Shown: positions 15,544 to 23,980 of the stretch, piece after piece
How the letters are laid out: every line of letters begins with the position of its first letter
Position numbering within the stretch: position 1 is the first letter of the stretch
NCBI GenBank assembly: GCA_035403465.1
Contig: DAONFG010000005.1
Coordinates: forward strand, 51,105 to 115,104
Source: JAAYBQ01 sp035403465
GTDB lineage: Bacteria > Spirochaetota > UBA4802 > UBA5550
DNA: 64,000 nucleotides
Reading direction: 5' to 3'
The notes under the pieces: model-generated
Told to the model about the DNA's origin: nothing
Databases searched by the model: none
The model's input: the letters and a program-made list of their open reading frames with translations, nothing else
Translations under genes and position numbers: made by a program

Positions 15544-16899
15544 TTAAGGAACAGTTACCGGAGTTTCAGAATTAATAGAGTTCCAGCTACCAACAAAAAG
15601 TTCCCTGTTGTTTAAAGGGGCAGAATGATAATATATGTAATAGGTACCAGGTTGAACATTATTGAAGATATAATTACCTGAACCATCGGCTACAGTTAAA
15701 TAAGGAGCTATCCTGAAATTTTCCACTGAACCTTCATATGTTTCCCAAGCCGCGATATAATCGGTGAATGGATCTGATCCGGTATAATCATCATATTTAT
15801 CATTCCAACTATATTTATATTCTTCATAATTACAATAATAATCAAGAACACTTTCAATGTGCGCCCCGGAATAAACGGGTGCCACGGGTAAATCCGCCCA
15901 TCCAACACTGGTTCTCAATGCAGAACCTGAACTAGTTATTGAATATAACTCTTCATTTGTATCGGGAATAGCCATAACATAGCAATTAGCCGCAGACACG
16001 TCAGTACGAGTAATCGTGCCGGTCTTCCCCGGAACATACGCCCTTGCCACTGCATGTATATTCCGCCCCATATCACTTTCATCAGCCCTTACATCGCGAA
16101 GCCAGTCAGAGAGACCGTAAAAATGGCACACCTTGAATATGCCTTCATCGTAGTAGTCGTATTCATACATCTTTATAAAGTTCTTTATAACAATGCGTAT
16201 TTCAAGAATCGTCTCATCATTGCTGCGGTCATAGTTCATTCCGCCGATTATCGGAATCTCAAGCGGATAGATTCTTATTGTGCTCGAAGCATTATCGTGC
16301 AGACTGTCCCAGTATGAATTAACCTGCAGGTTGTTAAAGTTAAAACCATATACATCATCTTCATGGAATATAACCTGCGCCAATTCCTCAAAATCAAGAA
16401 CAGTACCTGTACTCCGATATATCCTTGCTCCGTCAAATATCATTTTTCTTATATACAACTGTACAGTATTATATGACCCATTCCCCGGATCATCATTTTT
16501 AAGAGTTATGCCCTTACCATCAAAAAATGGTTCCGAATCATTAAGAGGAATAGTAAGAACCTGCCTGTAATTACCTATTGCTTTGCCATTTAATTTTATC
16601 TCTGATATATCAAACATAAATTTTGAAGGCATAAAATCATTATCAATAGATTCTTGGTCGGTAATTTTTTCATCGTCGACTGAATCATCTGCATATGATG
16701 CTGCTGGAACAGCAGGCGTAAAATCAAATGTATCGGTTACCGGGTCTTCACTCTCCAGTGTCCCCTTTATAACTATCTTCAGCCTGTTTGTTGACAGCTC
16801 CGTAAAGATCGGTTCAGCACCGCATCCTGCAAATAAAAGCATTGCAAAGGCACTAAACAGTAGAATCTTGTACTTGTTTATATTCATTAAGCGCACCAT
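15544..16899 (-). CDS. large lipoprotein of unknown function
   Basis: A 451-residue exported protein that I do not recognise. The N-terminus ends in the lipobox LLFAGC, with Cys26 lipidated (Cys22 if the second ATG, at 16887, is used; that start gives the more usual signal peptide). The mature part is acidic and rich in Tyr, Asp and Asn, with many predicted beta strands. The last 60 residues (SGNYIFNNVQPGTYYIYY) resemble a carboxypeptidase-regulatory-like or DUF4382-type beta sandwich that often serves in surface attachment. It begins directly after the stop of the outer-membrane-like gene 16900-17469, so the two are probably made together. Confidence 0.7.
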   Translation of the reverse strand: MVRLMNINKYKILLFSAFAMLLFAGCGAEPIFTELSTNRLKIVIKGTLESEDPVTDTFDFTPAVPAASYADDSVDDEKITDQESIDNDFMPSKFMFDISEIKLNGKAIGNYRQVLTIPLNDSEPFFDGKGITLKNDDPGNGSYNTVQLYIRKMIFDGARIYRSTGTVLDFEELAQVIFHEDDVYGFNFNNLQVNSYWDSLHDNASSTIRIYPLEIPIIGGMNYDRSNDETILEIRIVIKNFIKMYEYDYYDEGIFKVCHFYGLSDWLRDVRADESDMGRNIHAVARAYVPGKTGTITRTDVSAANCYVMAIPDTNEELYSITSSGSALRTSVGWADLPVAPVYSGAHIESVLDYYCNYEEYKYSWNDKYDDYTGSDPFTDYIAAWETYEGSVENFRIAPYLTVADGSGNYIFNNVQPGTYYIYYHSAPLNNRELFVGSWNSINSETPVTVP

Positions 16900-17469
16900 T
16901 TACAGATTAAAATTAAAGTAGAGTGAAATTGCAGCATTGATGAAATGCCCGTTTTGAGTTGCACCGTTCATATACTCCTCGTAAATGAAGAGATAATCAA
17001 CCCGCAATGCTATATTTGCAAGTTTGCCCGCGGGGAACGACACTTCTGCCCCGACCATCAGCATCGGGTCCCACTGGTTTATACCGTCAGGTTCCATGTA
17101 CAGCTTGCACATTCCTGCCCCGGCCTTTCCCTGGAGCCGCACAGGCAGATCAATGGGCAGAAGGTAAAGGGCATTCATGTAAACAGGGAACATAGTGAGC
17201 CCGTTAACACCCTTAGACTTGTATTCCTGGTATGAAGTATCCAGCCCGAGCTTGACTGAATCGAAAGGAAGATTATACCTGAAGAATAAACCGACACCCA
17301 TATCAGGCTCAAGAAGTTCACCGGTTTTCAGTATCGGAGTTACCGGTCCGTACCAGATACCAAGCTGCGGTTTATTAAAATATTTTTTCCTGGAAACTGC
17401 TGCAGAAAGATCCATTGCCGCAAAAATAAACATCAGTGCCAGCACTGACAACAAAAGCCTGTTTCTCAT
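16900..17469 (-). CDS. putative outer-membrane beta-barrel protein
   Basis: A 189-residue exported protein. A signal peptide (MRNRLLLSVLALMFIFAAMDLSA) is followed by amphipathic strands: KPQLGIWYGPVTPIL, VGLFFRYNLPF, VKLGLDTSYQEYK, LPVRLQGKAGAGM, MLMVGAEVSFPAG, IALRVDYLFIYEEY, then HFINAAISLYFNFNL. The pattern fits a small 8-stranded barrel (OmpA/OmpX-like), though the last residue is Leu after Phe-Asn. Function is unknown. It is directly followed by the large lipoprotein, and together they may form a surface module. Confidence 0.7.
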   Translation of the reverse strand: MRNRLLLSVLALMFIFAAMDLSAAVSRKKYFNKPQLGIWYGPVTPILKTGELLEPDMGVGLFFRYNLPFDSVKLGLDTSYQEYKSKGVNGLTMFPVYMNALYLLPIDLPVRLQGKAGAGMCKLYMEPDGINQWDPMLMVGAEVSFPAGKLANIALRVDYLFIYEEYMNGATQNGHFINAAISLYFNFNL

Positions 17470-17628
17470 TATTAATATCCGGAACCTGTAATTGACAGCA
17501 TTAAAAAACGTATAATCTAGATGACAAATCTGCGCAATATTTGTTATAAAAAAACCTGAATTTCAGACCTTTTCAGCATATTACGTCAGTGTTAATTCCT
17601 TAATCATTTTGTGAAATAAAATGTTATT

Positions 17629-17656
17629 ATCCCCGGCCGCCTACGGCTGCGGGGAT
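17629..17656 (-). terminator. GC-rich hairpin after truA
   Basis: ATCCCCG (17629-17635) pairs with CGGGGAT (17650-17656) and GCCG with CGGC inside, with a 2-base bulge and a CCTA loop. It lies about 95 bases past the truA stop. The minus-strand RNA after it is only moderately U-rich, so terminator is the likeliest but not a certain role. Confidence 0.5.
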
Positions 17657-17750
17657 TAAAATACCAATATTGCACTAAAAATATTTTTAGAAGTAATTAC
17701 TAATATATAGACCAATAATATCTGTTTTCAGAGTATTTATATGTCAATAA

Positions 17751-18518
17751 TTAAAATGCTGAATCATAAAAGTTAAGCGGCGGGTCATAATCAACCCTGT
17801 TAAGATAGAGTCCGTAAGGGGGTGCTGTAAATCCGCCATGCTCCCTCCCTTTTCCCTCCAGTATTTCTTTAATATACTGTGGTTCCCTCTGCTCCCTGTA
17901 CATCTGGACAATTGTCCCAACGATTATCCTGATCATATTGTGGAGAAAGGCATTAGCCCTGAATGTCACCCTGATCATTTCATTTTCACGCGATACATCT
18001 ATAGACTCAATCTTACGAACGGTTCCTGCATCCGCTGATATCTTCTTGCAGAAAGACGCAAAGTCATGCTCTCCCACCAGGTATGATGCGGCCTCCCTGA
18101 AGTAATCAGCATCAAAATTATGGTTAATCCACATAGCCCTGTATTTCATAAATGGAGTCCGTGTGGGATAGTTATATATCTGGTAAATGTATTCCCGGGA
18201 TTTAGCTGAAAACCTGGCATGAAAATCATTGGGCACTATGTAGCAATTTTTAACAGAAACATCTGCGGGAAGAATACCGTTAAGGCCTATGCATATTTTA
18301 CTCAGAGGCATGTCGCTATTTGAGTCAAAGTGAATTACCTGGCCAAGTGCATGCACCCCTGAATCTGTTCGTCCGGACGCAGTTATACGCACATCCTCTT
18401 TCAGAAGAACTTTAACAGCGTTTTCAAGTTCATGCTGGATTGTTCTGCCGCCGTCCTGTATCTGTAAACCGTTAAACTCAGTGCCGTCGTAATGGACCAG
18501 CAGCGCATAACGCTTCAC
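17751..18518 (-). CDS. truA: tRNA pseudouridine synthase A
   Basis: A 255-residue TruA, which makes pseudouridine at positions 38-40 of the tRNA anticodon arm. The catalytic Asp lies in ASGRTDSGVHALGQV. Other hallmarks are YDGTEFNGLQ at the start, NDFHARFSAKSREYIYQI, FRANAFLHNMIRIIVGTI and the C-terminal GGFTAPPYGLYLNRVDY. It overlaps the DUF2225 gene upstream by 4 bases, so the two are translationally coupled. Confidence 0.97.
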   Translation of the reverse strand: MKRYALLVHYDGTEFNGLQIQDGGRTIQHELENAVKVLLKEDVRITASGRTDSGVHALGQVIHFDSNSDMPLSKICIGLNGILPADVSVKNCYIVPNDFHARFSAKSREYIYQIYNYPTRTPFMKYRAMWINHNFDADYFREAASYLVGEHDFASFCKKISADAGTVRKIESIDVSRENEMIRVTFRANAFLHNMIRIIVGTIVQMYREQREPQYIKEILEGKGREHGGFTAPPYGLYLNRVDYDPPLNFYDSAF

Positions 18519-19381
18519 TCTTCAGGCTCCGCTTCAAGGCTTTCCATAGTCTGGTTAATTTTTTCATAAAGTATGCGGGTTTTTTCGATAAGATCGCTCG
18601 GAGTGGACTTTGATGACTTCCCCATACCGAAAAGCCTGCTAAGGTACATCTTGCTTCTCCTGAAGTTTTCAGCCCTCTTGACAGGGTCCTTCTCCCTTGC
18701 CCCGAAATTGACCGTGAGAATAGCACTCAGGTAAAGGATGCCTTCGTACCCCCAGTTCTTATCAGAATCAGGACCCATGTTGCCTGCAGCATCAGCGGGT
18801 TCAGCGCCATTCTGAATAAGCTCGAGCACCTTGAAATAGTAATCATACGCTTTTTTGTAAAAGAAGAGAGACATCTTTTTATATGGCCTGTCCGGAAATT
18901 CATCACCAAGATCAGAAAAGAGCCAGGCGCCCCTTATTGATGAAACAGCTTTCTTAAAAGTCGGGGCAACATTCTTTCTGCGCAGGTTATAGCAGTCGAC
19001 AGCGAGCATGTATGAAGCTGCGCCTATAAGAAGATTCCTGTCCTGGTTGAAATCAAGGTCACCGAAAAATTTATTCACTGCATTTTTACGCGCAGATCTC
19101 ATTTCCTGTATCTTTATTATTTCTTCATCAGTTACATCATTAAAATCTTTCGGGTAGCCTGTAAAAAGACAGTTCGGGCAGACGTTTAGAAGATAGCTCA
19201 GTGGATAAATCCTTCCCCATTTTTTATTTTCCTTATAAATCATCCGGAGTTCATCAGTTAGTTTATCTGCTATAAGTCGGCCTCCACCGGTGAACATCTC
19301 CTCCCTGAAAAATTCATTTCTGCACGCAGGACAAAGTGTGGCATTTTTCTGCCTGAACGTAATTTTCTTGGTTTCTTCCAT
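18515..19381 (-). CDS. DUF2225 zinc-ribbon protein
   Basis: A 288-residue cytosolic protein. Two CxxC pairs, CPACRNEFF and, some 45 residues later, VCPNCLFTGY, form a split zinc ribbon. The rest is helical with TPR-like segments (for example YKKMSLFFYKKAYDYYFKVLEL and AENFRRSKMYLSRLFG), as in the DUF2225 family. That family is common in spirochaetes and Firmicutes; its function is not established. The 4-base overlap with truA hints at a link with RNA metabolism, but this is only context. Confidence 0.82.
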   Translation of the reverse strand: MEETKKITFRQKNATLCPACRNEFFREEMFTGGGRLIADKLTDELRMIYKENKKWGRIYPLSYLLNVCPNCLFTGYPKDFNDVTDEEIIKIQEMRSARKNAVNKFFGDLDFNQDRNLLIGAASYMLAVDCYNLRRKNVAPTFKKAVSSIRGAWLFSDLGDEFPDRPYKKMSLFFYKKAYDYYFKVLELIQNGAEPADAAGNMGPDSDKNWGYEGILYLSAILTVNFGAREKDPVKRAENFRRSKMYLSRLFGMGKSSKSTPSDLIEKTRILYEKINQTMESLEAEPEE

Positions 19382-19576
19382 GTAAATTGCGGCTCCGGAA
19401 AGTTAAATTTTCAGTTTCGCTTATAGTTTAATAAATTATGATTAGATGCATATTTATTCAATCAAATTTTAGGCCAGGCGCCAATAAAAAGTATTTATAT
19501 ATTCTCTATTGTATAAAAATATTCCTTCCTTAGCCTCCTGTTTTTTCTTCAAGATATGATCAAAAACAGTCGAATC

Positions 19577-19582
19577 TATAAT
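19577..19582 (+). promoter_or_regulatory. candidate -10 element for the 19613 gene
   Basis: A perfect TATAAT lies 30 bases before the start of the exported-protein gene. No good -35 sits 16-18 bases upstream (ATATGA), so the promoter may be weak or activated. Confidence 0.4.
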
Positions 19583-19612
19583 GAAGAGCTATACTCATAA
19601 CGAGGCATTAAC

Positions 19613-20491
19613 ATGAAACGACGTATTAGGGTATTATTACCACTGACGATACTGATACTAATTGCTGAATCGGCATCCCCGGTCTCGGTCGGTGTTCGTT
19701 CATCCAAAGACTATGCATTTACAACAAAAGTCTTGAGAGAAATCAAACCAATGGTTGAAAATTTTAAGACCGATGAAACGTACAAAGAATTTCAGAATAT
19801 TCAGGCCGGATTTGAAGACGCAACAAAGGATTATTACGGCAATGATTTTGATTCATCATACAAAAAGTACTATAACCTTAAACTGCAAATGATGAAGTTC
19901 CTGGAAGGTCTTTCGAAATCCTATCTTGACAGAACGCGTCTGTTGCTCGATACAGCGCTCAAGGATACTAATGCTATAAAGATATTTGTCGAATACAACA
20001 AACATAGTGCGACCGTCAGGTACTTCAGAAAACCATTCAATCCCCTTATTGATGTAATGCCATACAATGATGAATTCAAAGCATCCGATTTCCACTTTTT
20101 CTACGATGCTCCAAAGATTGAGGATTATATTCACAGCGGTTATTTTTATCACGGTGAAGCCAAAAGAATTTACAACGGCAAAGATATTGAATTTATCAAA
20201 TCAAGAAAAAAAATTAAAACTGAAAACATTGATTTTGTTATTGAACGTTACCTCGCAGTAATTGATCTTTGCAGGCAGTCAAAACAGTGTGCCCTTGAAA
20301 TATATAAGAACAAAAATGATTATAACACCGGTGCAATACTGGAAAAATATAATATACGTAAAAGCCAGATTACACCAATATTCGACGACAGGATACCCGA
20401 AGACTACAAGGTTGACGCAGTGGACAACATTAAACTTTTCTACTCCATAGAAATCGGCCGGCGTCAGAAAGCTCTGGATAAAAACAAATAA
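19613..20491 (+). CDS. exported helical protein of unknown function
   Basis: A 292-residue protein that I do not recognise. It starts with a signal peptide (MKRRIRVLLPLTILILIAESASP). The mature part is lysine- and tyrosine-rich and mostly helical, with EIKPMVENFKTDETYKEF, YYNLKLQMMKFLEGLSKSYLDRTRLLLDTAL and a late stretch ERYLAVIDLCRQSKQCALEIY holding its only two Cys, which could form a disulfide in the periplasm. No enzyme motif, membrane segment or lipobox is visible. The regularly spaced Tyr/Leu helices suggest a TPR-like or spirochaete-specific periplasmic scaffold. Confidence 0.7.
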   Translation: MKRRIRVLLPLTILILIAESASPVSVGVRSSKDYAFTTKVLREIKPMVENFKTDETYKEFQNIQAGFEDATKDYYGNDFDSSYKKYYNLKLQMMKFLEGLSKSYLDRTRLLLDTALKDTNAIKIFVEYNKHSATVRYFRKPFNPLIDVMPYNDEFKASDFHFFYDAPKIEDYIHSGYFYHGEAKRIYNGKDIEFIKSRKKIKTENIDFVIERYLAVIDLCRQSKQCALEIYKNKNDYNTGAILEKYNIRKSQITPIFDDRIPEDYKVDAVDNIKLFYSIEIGRRQKALDKNK

Positions 20492-20505
20492 CATGAGATT
20501 AAATA

Positions 20506-20537
20506 AAAAAAACTTCAGCAAGCGCTGAAGTTTTTTT
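20506..20537. terminator. bidirectional terminator at the end of the ribosomal block
   Basis: CTTCAGC (20513-20519), loop AAGC and GCTGAAG (20524-20530) form a 7-bp core flanked by a 7-base A-run and a 7-base T-run. It ends transcription of the rplQ-terminated ribosomal operon from the right and of the exported-protein gene from the left. Confidence 0.95.
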
Positions 20538-20560
20538 ATAACTATACAGTTTTATACTAT

Positions 20561-21046
20561 TTATTTTTTCTCTTTTTTGTCTTTCTTTTCTTTTACTTCT
20601 TTTTTATCTTTCTTCTTGTCTTTTTTTGAATCTTCTGCTTTAACAGGAGCTTCAGGTTTTCTTCTTTCAACAAGTTCAACTATTGCCATTTCTGCAGCAT
20701 CCCCTGCCCTTGTGCCAAGAAGATACATTCTTGTATAACCGCCCTTCCTGCTAACGTACCTGGGCGCGATATCTTCAAAAAGTTTTTTCAGTACGTCCCT
20801 GTCCTTTATCACTTTGAGTGCTTCACGTTTATTATGAAGCTTTTTCCCTGCTTCAGTTTCAGGAATATCAATATTGTTTTTTGCGCGTGTAATCAACTTG
20901 TCAGAAATTATTTTAAGCTCTTTACCTTTTTCTTTAGTTGTTACTATTCTTTCATGTTCAAACAGGGAAGTTACCATGTTATTAAACATTGCTTTTCTGT
21001 GGGCATAGGTTCTTCCAAGCTGCCTGACTTTATTCTTGTGTCTCAT
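20561..21046 (-). CDS. rplQ: ribosomal protein L17
   Basis: A 161-residue L17. The core (MRHKNKVRQLGRTYAHRKAMFNNMVTSLF and YTRMYLLGTRAGDAAEMAIVEL) ends near residue 125. A low-complexity Lys/Glu/Asp tail of about 36 residues (KKDKKKDKKEVKEKK) follows, longer than in most bacteria. Last gene of the alpha operon, 13 bases after rpoA. Confidence 0.97.
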   Translation of the reverse strand: MRHKNKVRQLGRTYAHRKAMFNNMVTSLFEHERIVTTKEKGKELKIISDKLITRAKNNIDIPETEAGKKLHNKREALKVIKDRDVLKKLFEDIAPRYVSRKGGYTRMYLLGTRAGDAAEMAIVELVERRKPEAPVKAEDSKKDKKKDKKEVKEKKDKKEKK

Positions 21047-21059
21047 TTATAAACCTCAT

Positions 21060-22025
21060 TTAATCCTTTAGTCCAAGACTTAAATGGTAAGCCTCAAGTT
21101 TAGTTTTAATCTCTTTTAACACCACATCGCTTGAATGTTTAGATTTACGAACTTCATCTTCTGTCCTTTTGACAAGATCCTCAAGCAGTGATATATCAAG
21201 ACTTTTAAGTGTATTATATGCGCGAACAGAAAATTCTATGTCATCAATTGACTTGGACAACAGAACTTTCATCTTTTCGATTCCTTCATCAATAACTTCG
21301 ACTTCCTCTTCATGTTCTTCTTCGAAGTTGATGAATATAGACATATGATCTTTAACTATTTTTGCGGCCTGAGCAAGTGCATCATCCGGGGAAATCGAAC
21401 CATCAGTCCAAACTTCAAGAATCAGTTTATCATAGTCTGTTCTCTGGGAAACCCGTGTATCTTCAACTTTTACATTCACCTTCTGAACAGGCGAGAAAAT
21501 TGAATCGATCGGAATAACACCAACAGTTTCCGTGTTCAGTTTATTCATCTCTGCCGGTACATATCCGCGGCCTCTTTCAATCTGAACTTCCATGTCAATC
21601 TTGCTTGTATCATTCAGGGTTGCAATTTTCTGATCTTTTGTCATAACCTGAATATCAGGATCGAGATCAAAATCAGCTCCGCTCAGTATCCCTGCCCCCT
21701 GTTTGATTATATGTAAAACCTTCGGTATTTCTCCTTCGTACTTGAATCGCATTTTTTTTAAATTGAGAATAATCCTAGTTACATCCTCATAAACACCCGG
21801 CATTGTCGAAAATTCGTGAGGAACACCTTCTATTTTAATAGCAGTTATTGCTGCTCCCTCGATAGATGAGAGTAAAACCCTTCTCAATGAATTACCGACC
21901 GTAAGACCATATCCTCTTTCAAATGGTTCTGCCACGAACCTGCCGTAATTCGGCTGCAACTCATCATGTTCAAAAGATATTTTACTCGGTCGCTTAAAGC
22001 CCTTCAGGAGATTTTTAGGGGCCAT
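21060..22025 (-). CDS. rpoA: RNA polymerase alpha subunit
   Basis: A 321-residue alpha subunit. The N-terminal dimerisation domain has GYGLTVGNSLRRVLLSS and the C-terminal DNA-contacting domain has IDDIEFSVRAYNTLKSLDISLLEDL. The frame is open to a GTG at 22040, but the start is put at ATG 22025 (MAPKNLLKGF) because a consensus GGAGGT box stands 5 bases before it and would lie inside the longer form. It sits between rpsD and rplQ as usual. Confidence 0.98.
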   Translation of the reverse strand: MAPKNLLKGFKRPSKISFEHDELQPNYGRFVAEPFERGYGLTVGNSLRRVLLSSIEGAAITAIKIEGVPHEFSTMPGVYEDVTRIILNLKKMRFKYEGEIPKVLHIIKQGAGILSGADFDLDPDIQVMTKDQKIATLNDTSKIDMEVQIERGRGYVPAEMNKLNTETVGVIPIDSIFSPVQKVNVKVEDTRVSQRTDYDKLILEVWTDGSISPDDALAQAAKIVKDHMSIFINFEEEHEEEVEVIDEGIEKMKVLLSKSIDDIEFSVRAYNTLKSLDISLLEDLVKRTEDEVRKSKHSSDVVLKEIKTKLEAYHLSLGLKD

Positions 22026-22078
22026 TGTTACCTCCAACACAATAATAAATAAACAGCTTTATGTTCAAAAAACATATG

Positions 22079-22711
22079 TTATTTTGAGTATAATTCTACT
22101 ACAAGCTGTTCATTGAAGCCTTCTTTAATGTCAGCTCTTGCAGGAATTCTTATGATCTTTCCTGATTTTGCGTCATAATCAACATCTACCCATTCAGGCT
22201 TTGAATCTATTGCTTTTGATAACTTTATTGAATCCTCAAGTATTGTATTAGCTTTAAAATACTCCCTAAGCTCAACCTGATTACCCTCTTTCACTATAAA
22301 CGAAGGTATATCAACCACATGGCTATTAACCATTATATGCTTATGCTGGATCAGCTGCCTTGCCTGCATTCTTGAAGAAGCAAAACCCATTCTGTAAACA
22401 ACATTATCAAGTCTTCTTTCAAGAAGAGAAAGCATGTTGTCGCCGGTAACGCCTTTCATCCTGTTTGCTTCTTCGAAATTCAGCCTGAACTGCTTTTCAA
22501 GAAGGCCATAAGCCCTTTTGATTTTCTGTTTTTCCCTGAGCTGAACAGCATAGTCAGACATTTTTGTTCTTCTTTTACGGGGCGGTCCTGGAGGATATTT
22601 CTTGTTCCCCTTTAATGGACATTTATCTGTAAGACATCTCTGGCCTTTCAGCATCAGAGGGGTCATTTCACGTCTGCAAAGTTTACATTTTGGGCCGGTA
22701 TATTTCGCCAT
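22079..22711 (-). CDS. rpsD: ribosomal protein S4
   Basis: A 210-residue S4, which nucleates 30S assembly by binding 16S rRNA. It is the zinc-binding form, with CKLC near the N-terminus and CLTDKC about 20 residues later. The S4 RNA-binding motif is RLDNVVYRMGFASSRMQARQL. It lies 15 bases after rpsK. Confidence 0.98.
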   Translation of the reverse strand: MAKYTGPKCKLCRREMTPLMLKGQRCLTDKCPLKGNKKYPPGPPRKRRTKMSDYAVQLREKQKIKRAYGLLEKQFRLNFEEANRMKGVTGDNMLSLLERRLDNVVYRMGFASSRMQARQLIQHKHIMVNSHVVDIPSFIVKEGNQVELREYFKANTILEDSIKLSKAIDSKPEWVDVDYDAKSGKIIRIPARADIKEGFNEQLVVELYSK

Positions 22712-22726
22712 AACTAAAACACTCCA

Positions 22727-23113
22727 TTAAACTCTTCTTCTTTTTTTAGGCCTGCAGCCATTGTGCGGAACAGGTGTCACATCTTTAATTTTGCTGATGT
22801 TCAGACCGCTCTGGAACAGTGAACGTACGGCTGCTTCCCTTCCAATACCGGGGCCTTTTACATATACTTCAATAGACTGTAAGCCGGCTACCTCTATTGC
22901 ACTTTCAGCAGCGTTTTTTGCAGCCATCTGAGCAGCAAAGGGGGTTGATTTTCTTGAACCCTTGAATCCTGCTCCGCCTGATGTTGCCCAGGATATCACA
23001 TTCCCCTGCATGTCTGTCAGGGTAACAATTGTATTATTATAAGTAGCCTGTATGAATGCTTTTCCTACCGGAATATTCTTTTTTTCTTTTTTCTTGGTTT
23101 TCTTCTGTTTCAC
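22727..23113 (-). CDS. rpsK: ribosomal protein S11
   Basis: A 128-residue S11 of the 30S platform. A very basic N-terminal stretch (KQKKTKKKEKK) precedes the core FIQATYNNTIVTLTD, and it ends DVTPVPHNGCRPKKRRRV, the standard signature. Confidence 0.98.
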   Translation of the reverse strand: MKQKKTKKKEKKNIPVGKAFIQATYNNTIVTLTDMQGNVISWATSGGAGFKGSRKSTPFAAQMAAKNAAESAIEVAGLQSIEVYVKGPGIGREAAVRSLFQSGLNISKIKDVTPVPHNGCRPKKRRRV

Positions 23114-23125
23114 TTCAAATACCCC

Positions 23126-23500
23126 TTATTTCTTTTTCTTCGCGCCGACAGATACACGCCTGTTACCTTTTCTGGTTCTTGCGTTATTCTTTGTATTCTG
23201 TCCGCGAACCGGCAGGCCTCTTCTATGCCTTATGCCCCTGTAGCAGCCGATATCCATGAGCCTTTTAATATTCATGGCTATCTCTGTCCTGAGGTCACCT
23301 TCAACCTTGACTTTCTGCTCTATATATTTTCTGATACTTCCGATTTCATCATCTGTAAGATCTTTCGCGCGAGTATCAGGATTAATTCCTGCTTCGTTGA
23401 GTATTTTTTGTGACGTACAAAGTCCTATCCCATAAATATAGGTTAAACCTATCTCTATTCTTTTGTCACTTGGTAAATCTACACCTGATATCCTGGCCAT
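23126..23500 (-). CDS. rpsM: ribosomal protein S13
   Basis: A 124-residue S13 of the 30S head, contacting the P-site tRNA and the 50S bridge B1. It starts MARISGVDLPSDKRIEIGLTY and has CYRGIRHRRGLPVRGQ. The basic tail reaches KKKK. Lies directly after rpmJ in the alpha operon. Confidence 0.98.
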   Translation of the reverse strand: MARISGVDLPSDKRIEIGLTYIYGIGLCTSQKILNEAGINPDTRAKDLTDDEIGSIRKYIEQKVKVEGDLRTEIAMNIKRLMDIGCYRGIRHRRGLPVRGQNTKNNARTRKGNRRVSVGAKKKK

Positions 23501-23520
23501 AAAATCCTCTTAAAAAAAAA

Positions 23521-23655
23521 TTAGTGTTTTTTTGCAGTTCTAACTTTCTGTCTTTGCTTATGTCGTGGATTTGTACAGATGACCCTGACAACACCATGAC
23601 GCTTGATTACTTTGCATTCGCTGCAAACCTTTTTTACAGAAACCTTAACTTTCAT
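23521..23655 (-). CDS. rpmJ: ribosomal protein L36
   Basis: A 44-residue protein reading MKVKVSVKKVCSECKVIKRH, then GVVRVICTNPRHKQRQ and a short basic tail. C11, C14, C27 and H32 form the zinc site of the classical L36. The AGAGGT box lies about 8 bases before the ATG. It is the first gene after the candidate alpha-operon promoter at 23686-23715, and rpsM follows 20 bases later. Confidence 0.96.
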   Translation of the reverse strand: MKVKVSVKKVCSECKVIKRHGVVRVICTNPRHKQRQKVRTAKKH

Positions 23656-23685
23656 AAATCATACCTCTTATCTCAAACAAAAAGC

Positions 23686-23715
23686 CATATACTAATATGT
23701 GCAGTCTTATGTCAA
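23686..23715 (-). promoter_or_regulatory. candidate internal promoter for the alpha operon
   Basis: Minus-strand -35 TTGACA (23710-23715) and -10 TATATG (23686-23691) are 18 bases apart in the 83-base gap between infA and rpmJ. It would add transcription of rpmJ-rpsM-rpsK-rpsD-rpoA-rplQ. Confidence 0.5.
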
Positions 23716-23738
23716 CCGTATTATCAGCCTCAATTTGA

Positions 23739-23957
23739 CTATTTTGATCTGTATATTATTCTTCCCCGGTTCAAATCGTACGGAGAAAGCTCAACTGTTA
23801 CTTTATCGCCGGGGAGTATTCTGATATAATGCATTCTCATCTTGCCGGAAATATGCGCCAGTACTACATGCCCGTTATCAAGTTTAACCCTGAACATGGC
23901 GTTGGGAAGCGGTTCGACTACAACTCCCTCAACTTCAATTGGTTCTTCCTTAGCCAT
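23739..23957 (-). CDS. infA: translation initiation factor IF-1
   Basis: A 72-residue OB-fold protein (MAKEEPIEVEGVVVEPLPNA, then VKLDNGHVVLAHISGKMRMHYIRILPGD). It binds the 30S A site during initiation. Located after secY as in many bacteria. Confidence 0.97.
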   Translation of the reverse strand: MAKEEPIEVEGVVVEPLPNAMFRVKLDNGHVVLAHISGKMRMHYIRILPGDKVTVELSPYDLNRGRIIYRSK

Positions 23958-23980
23958 AAACCTCTCTCTGATAGATTATA

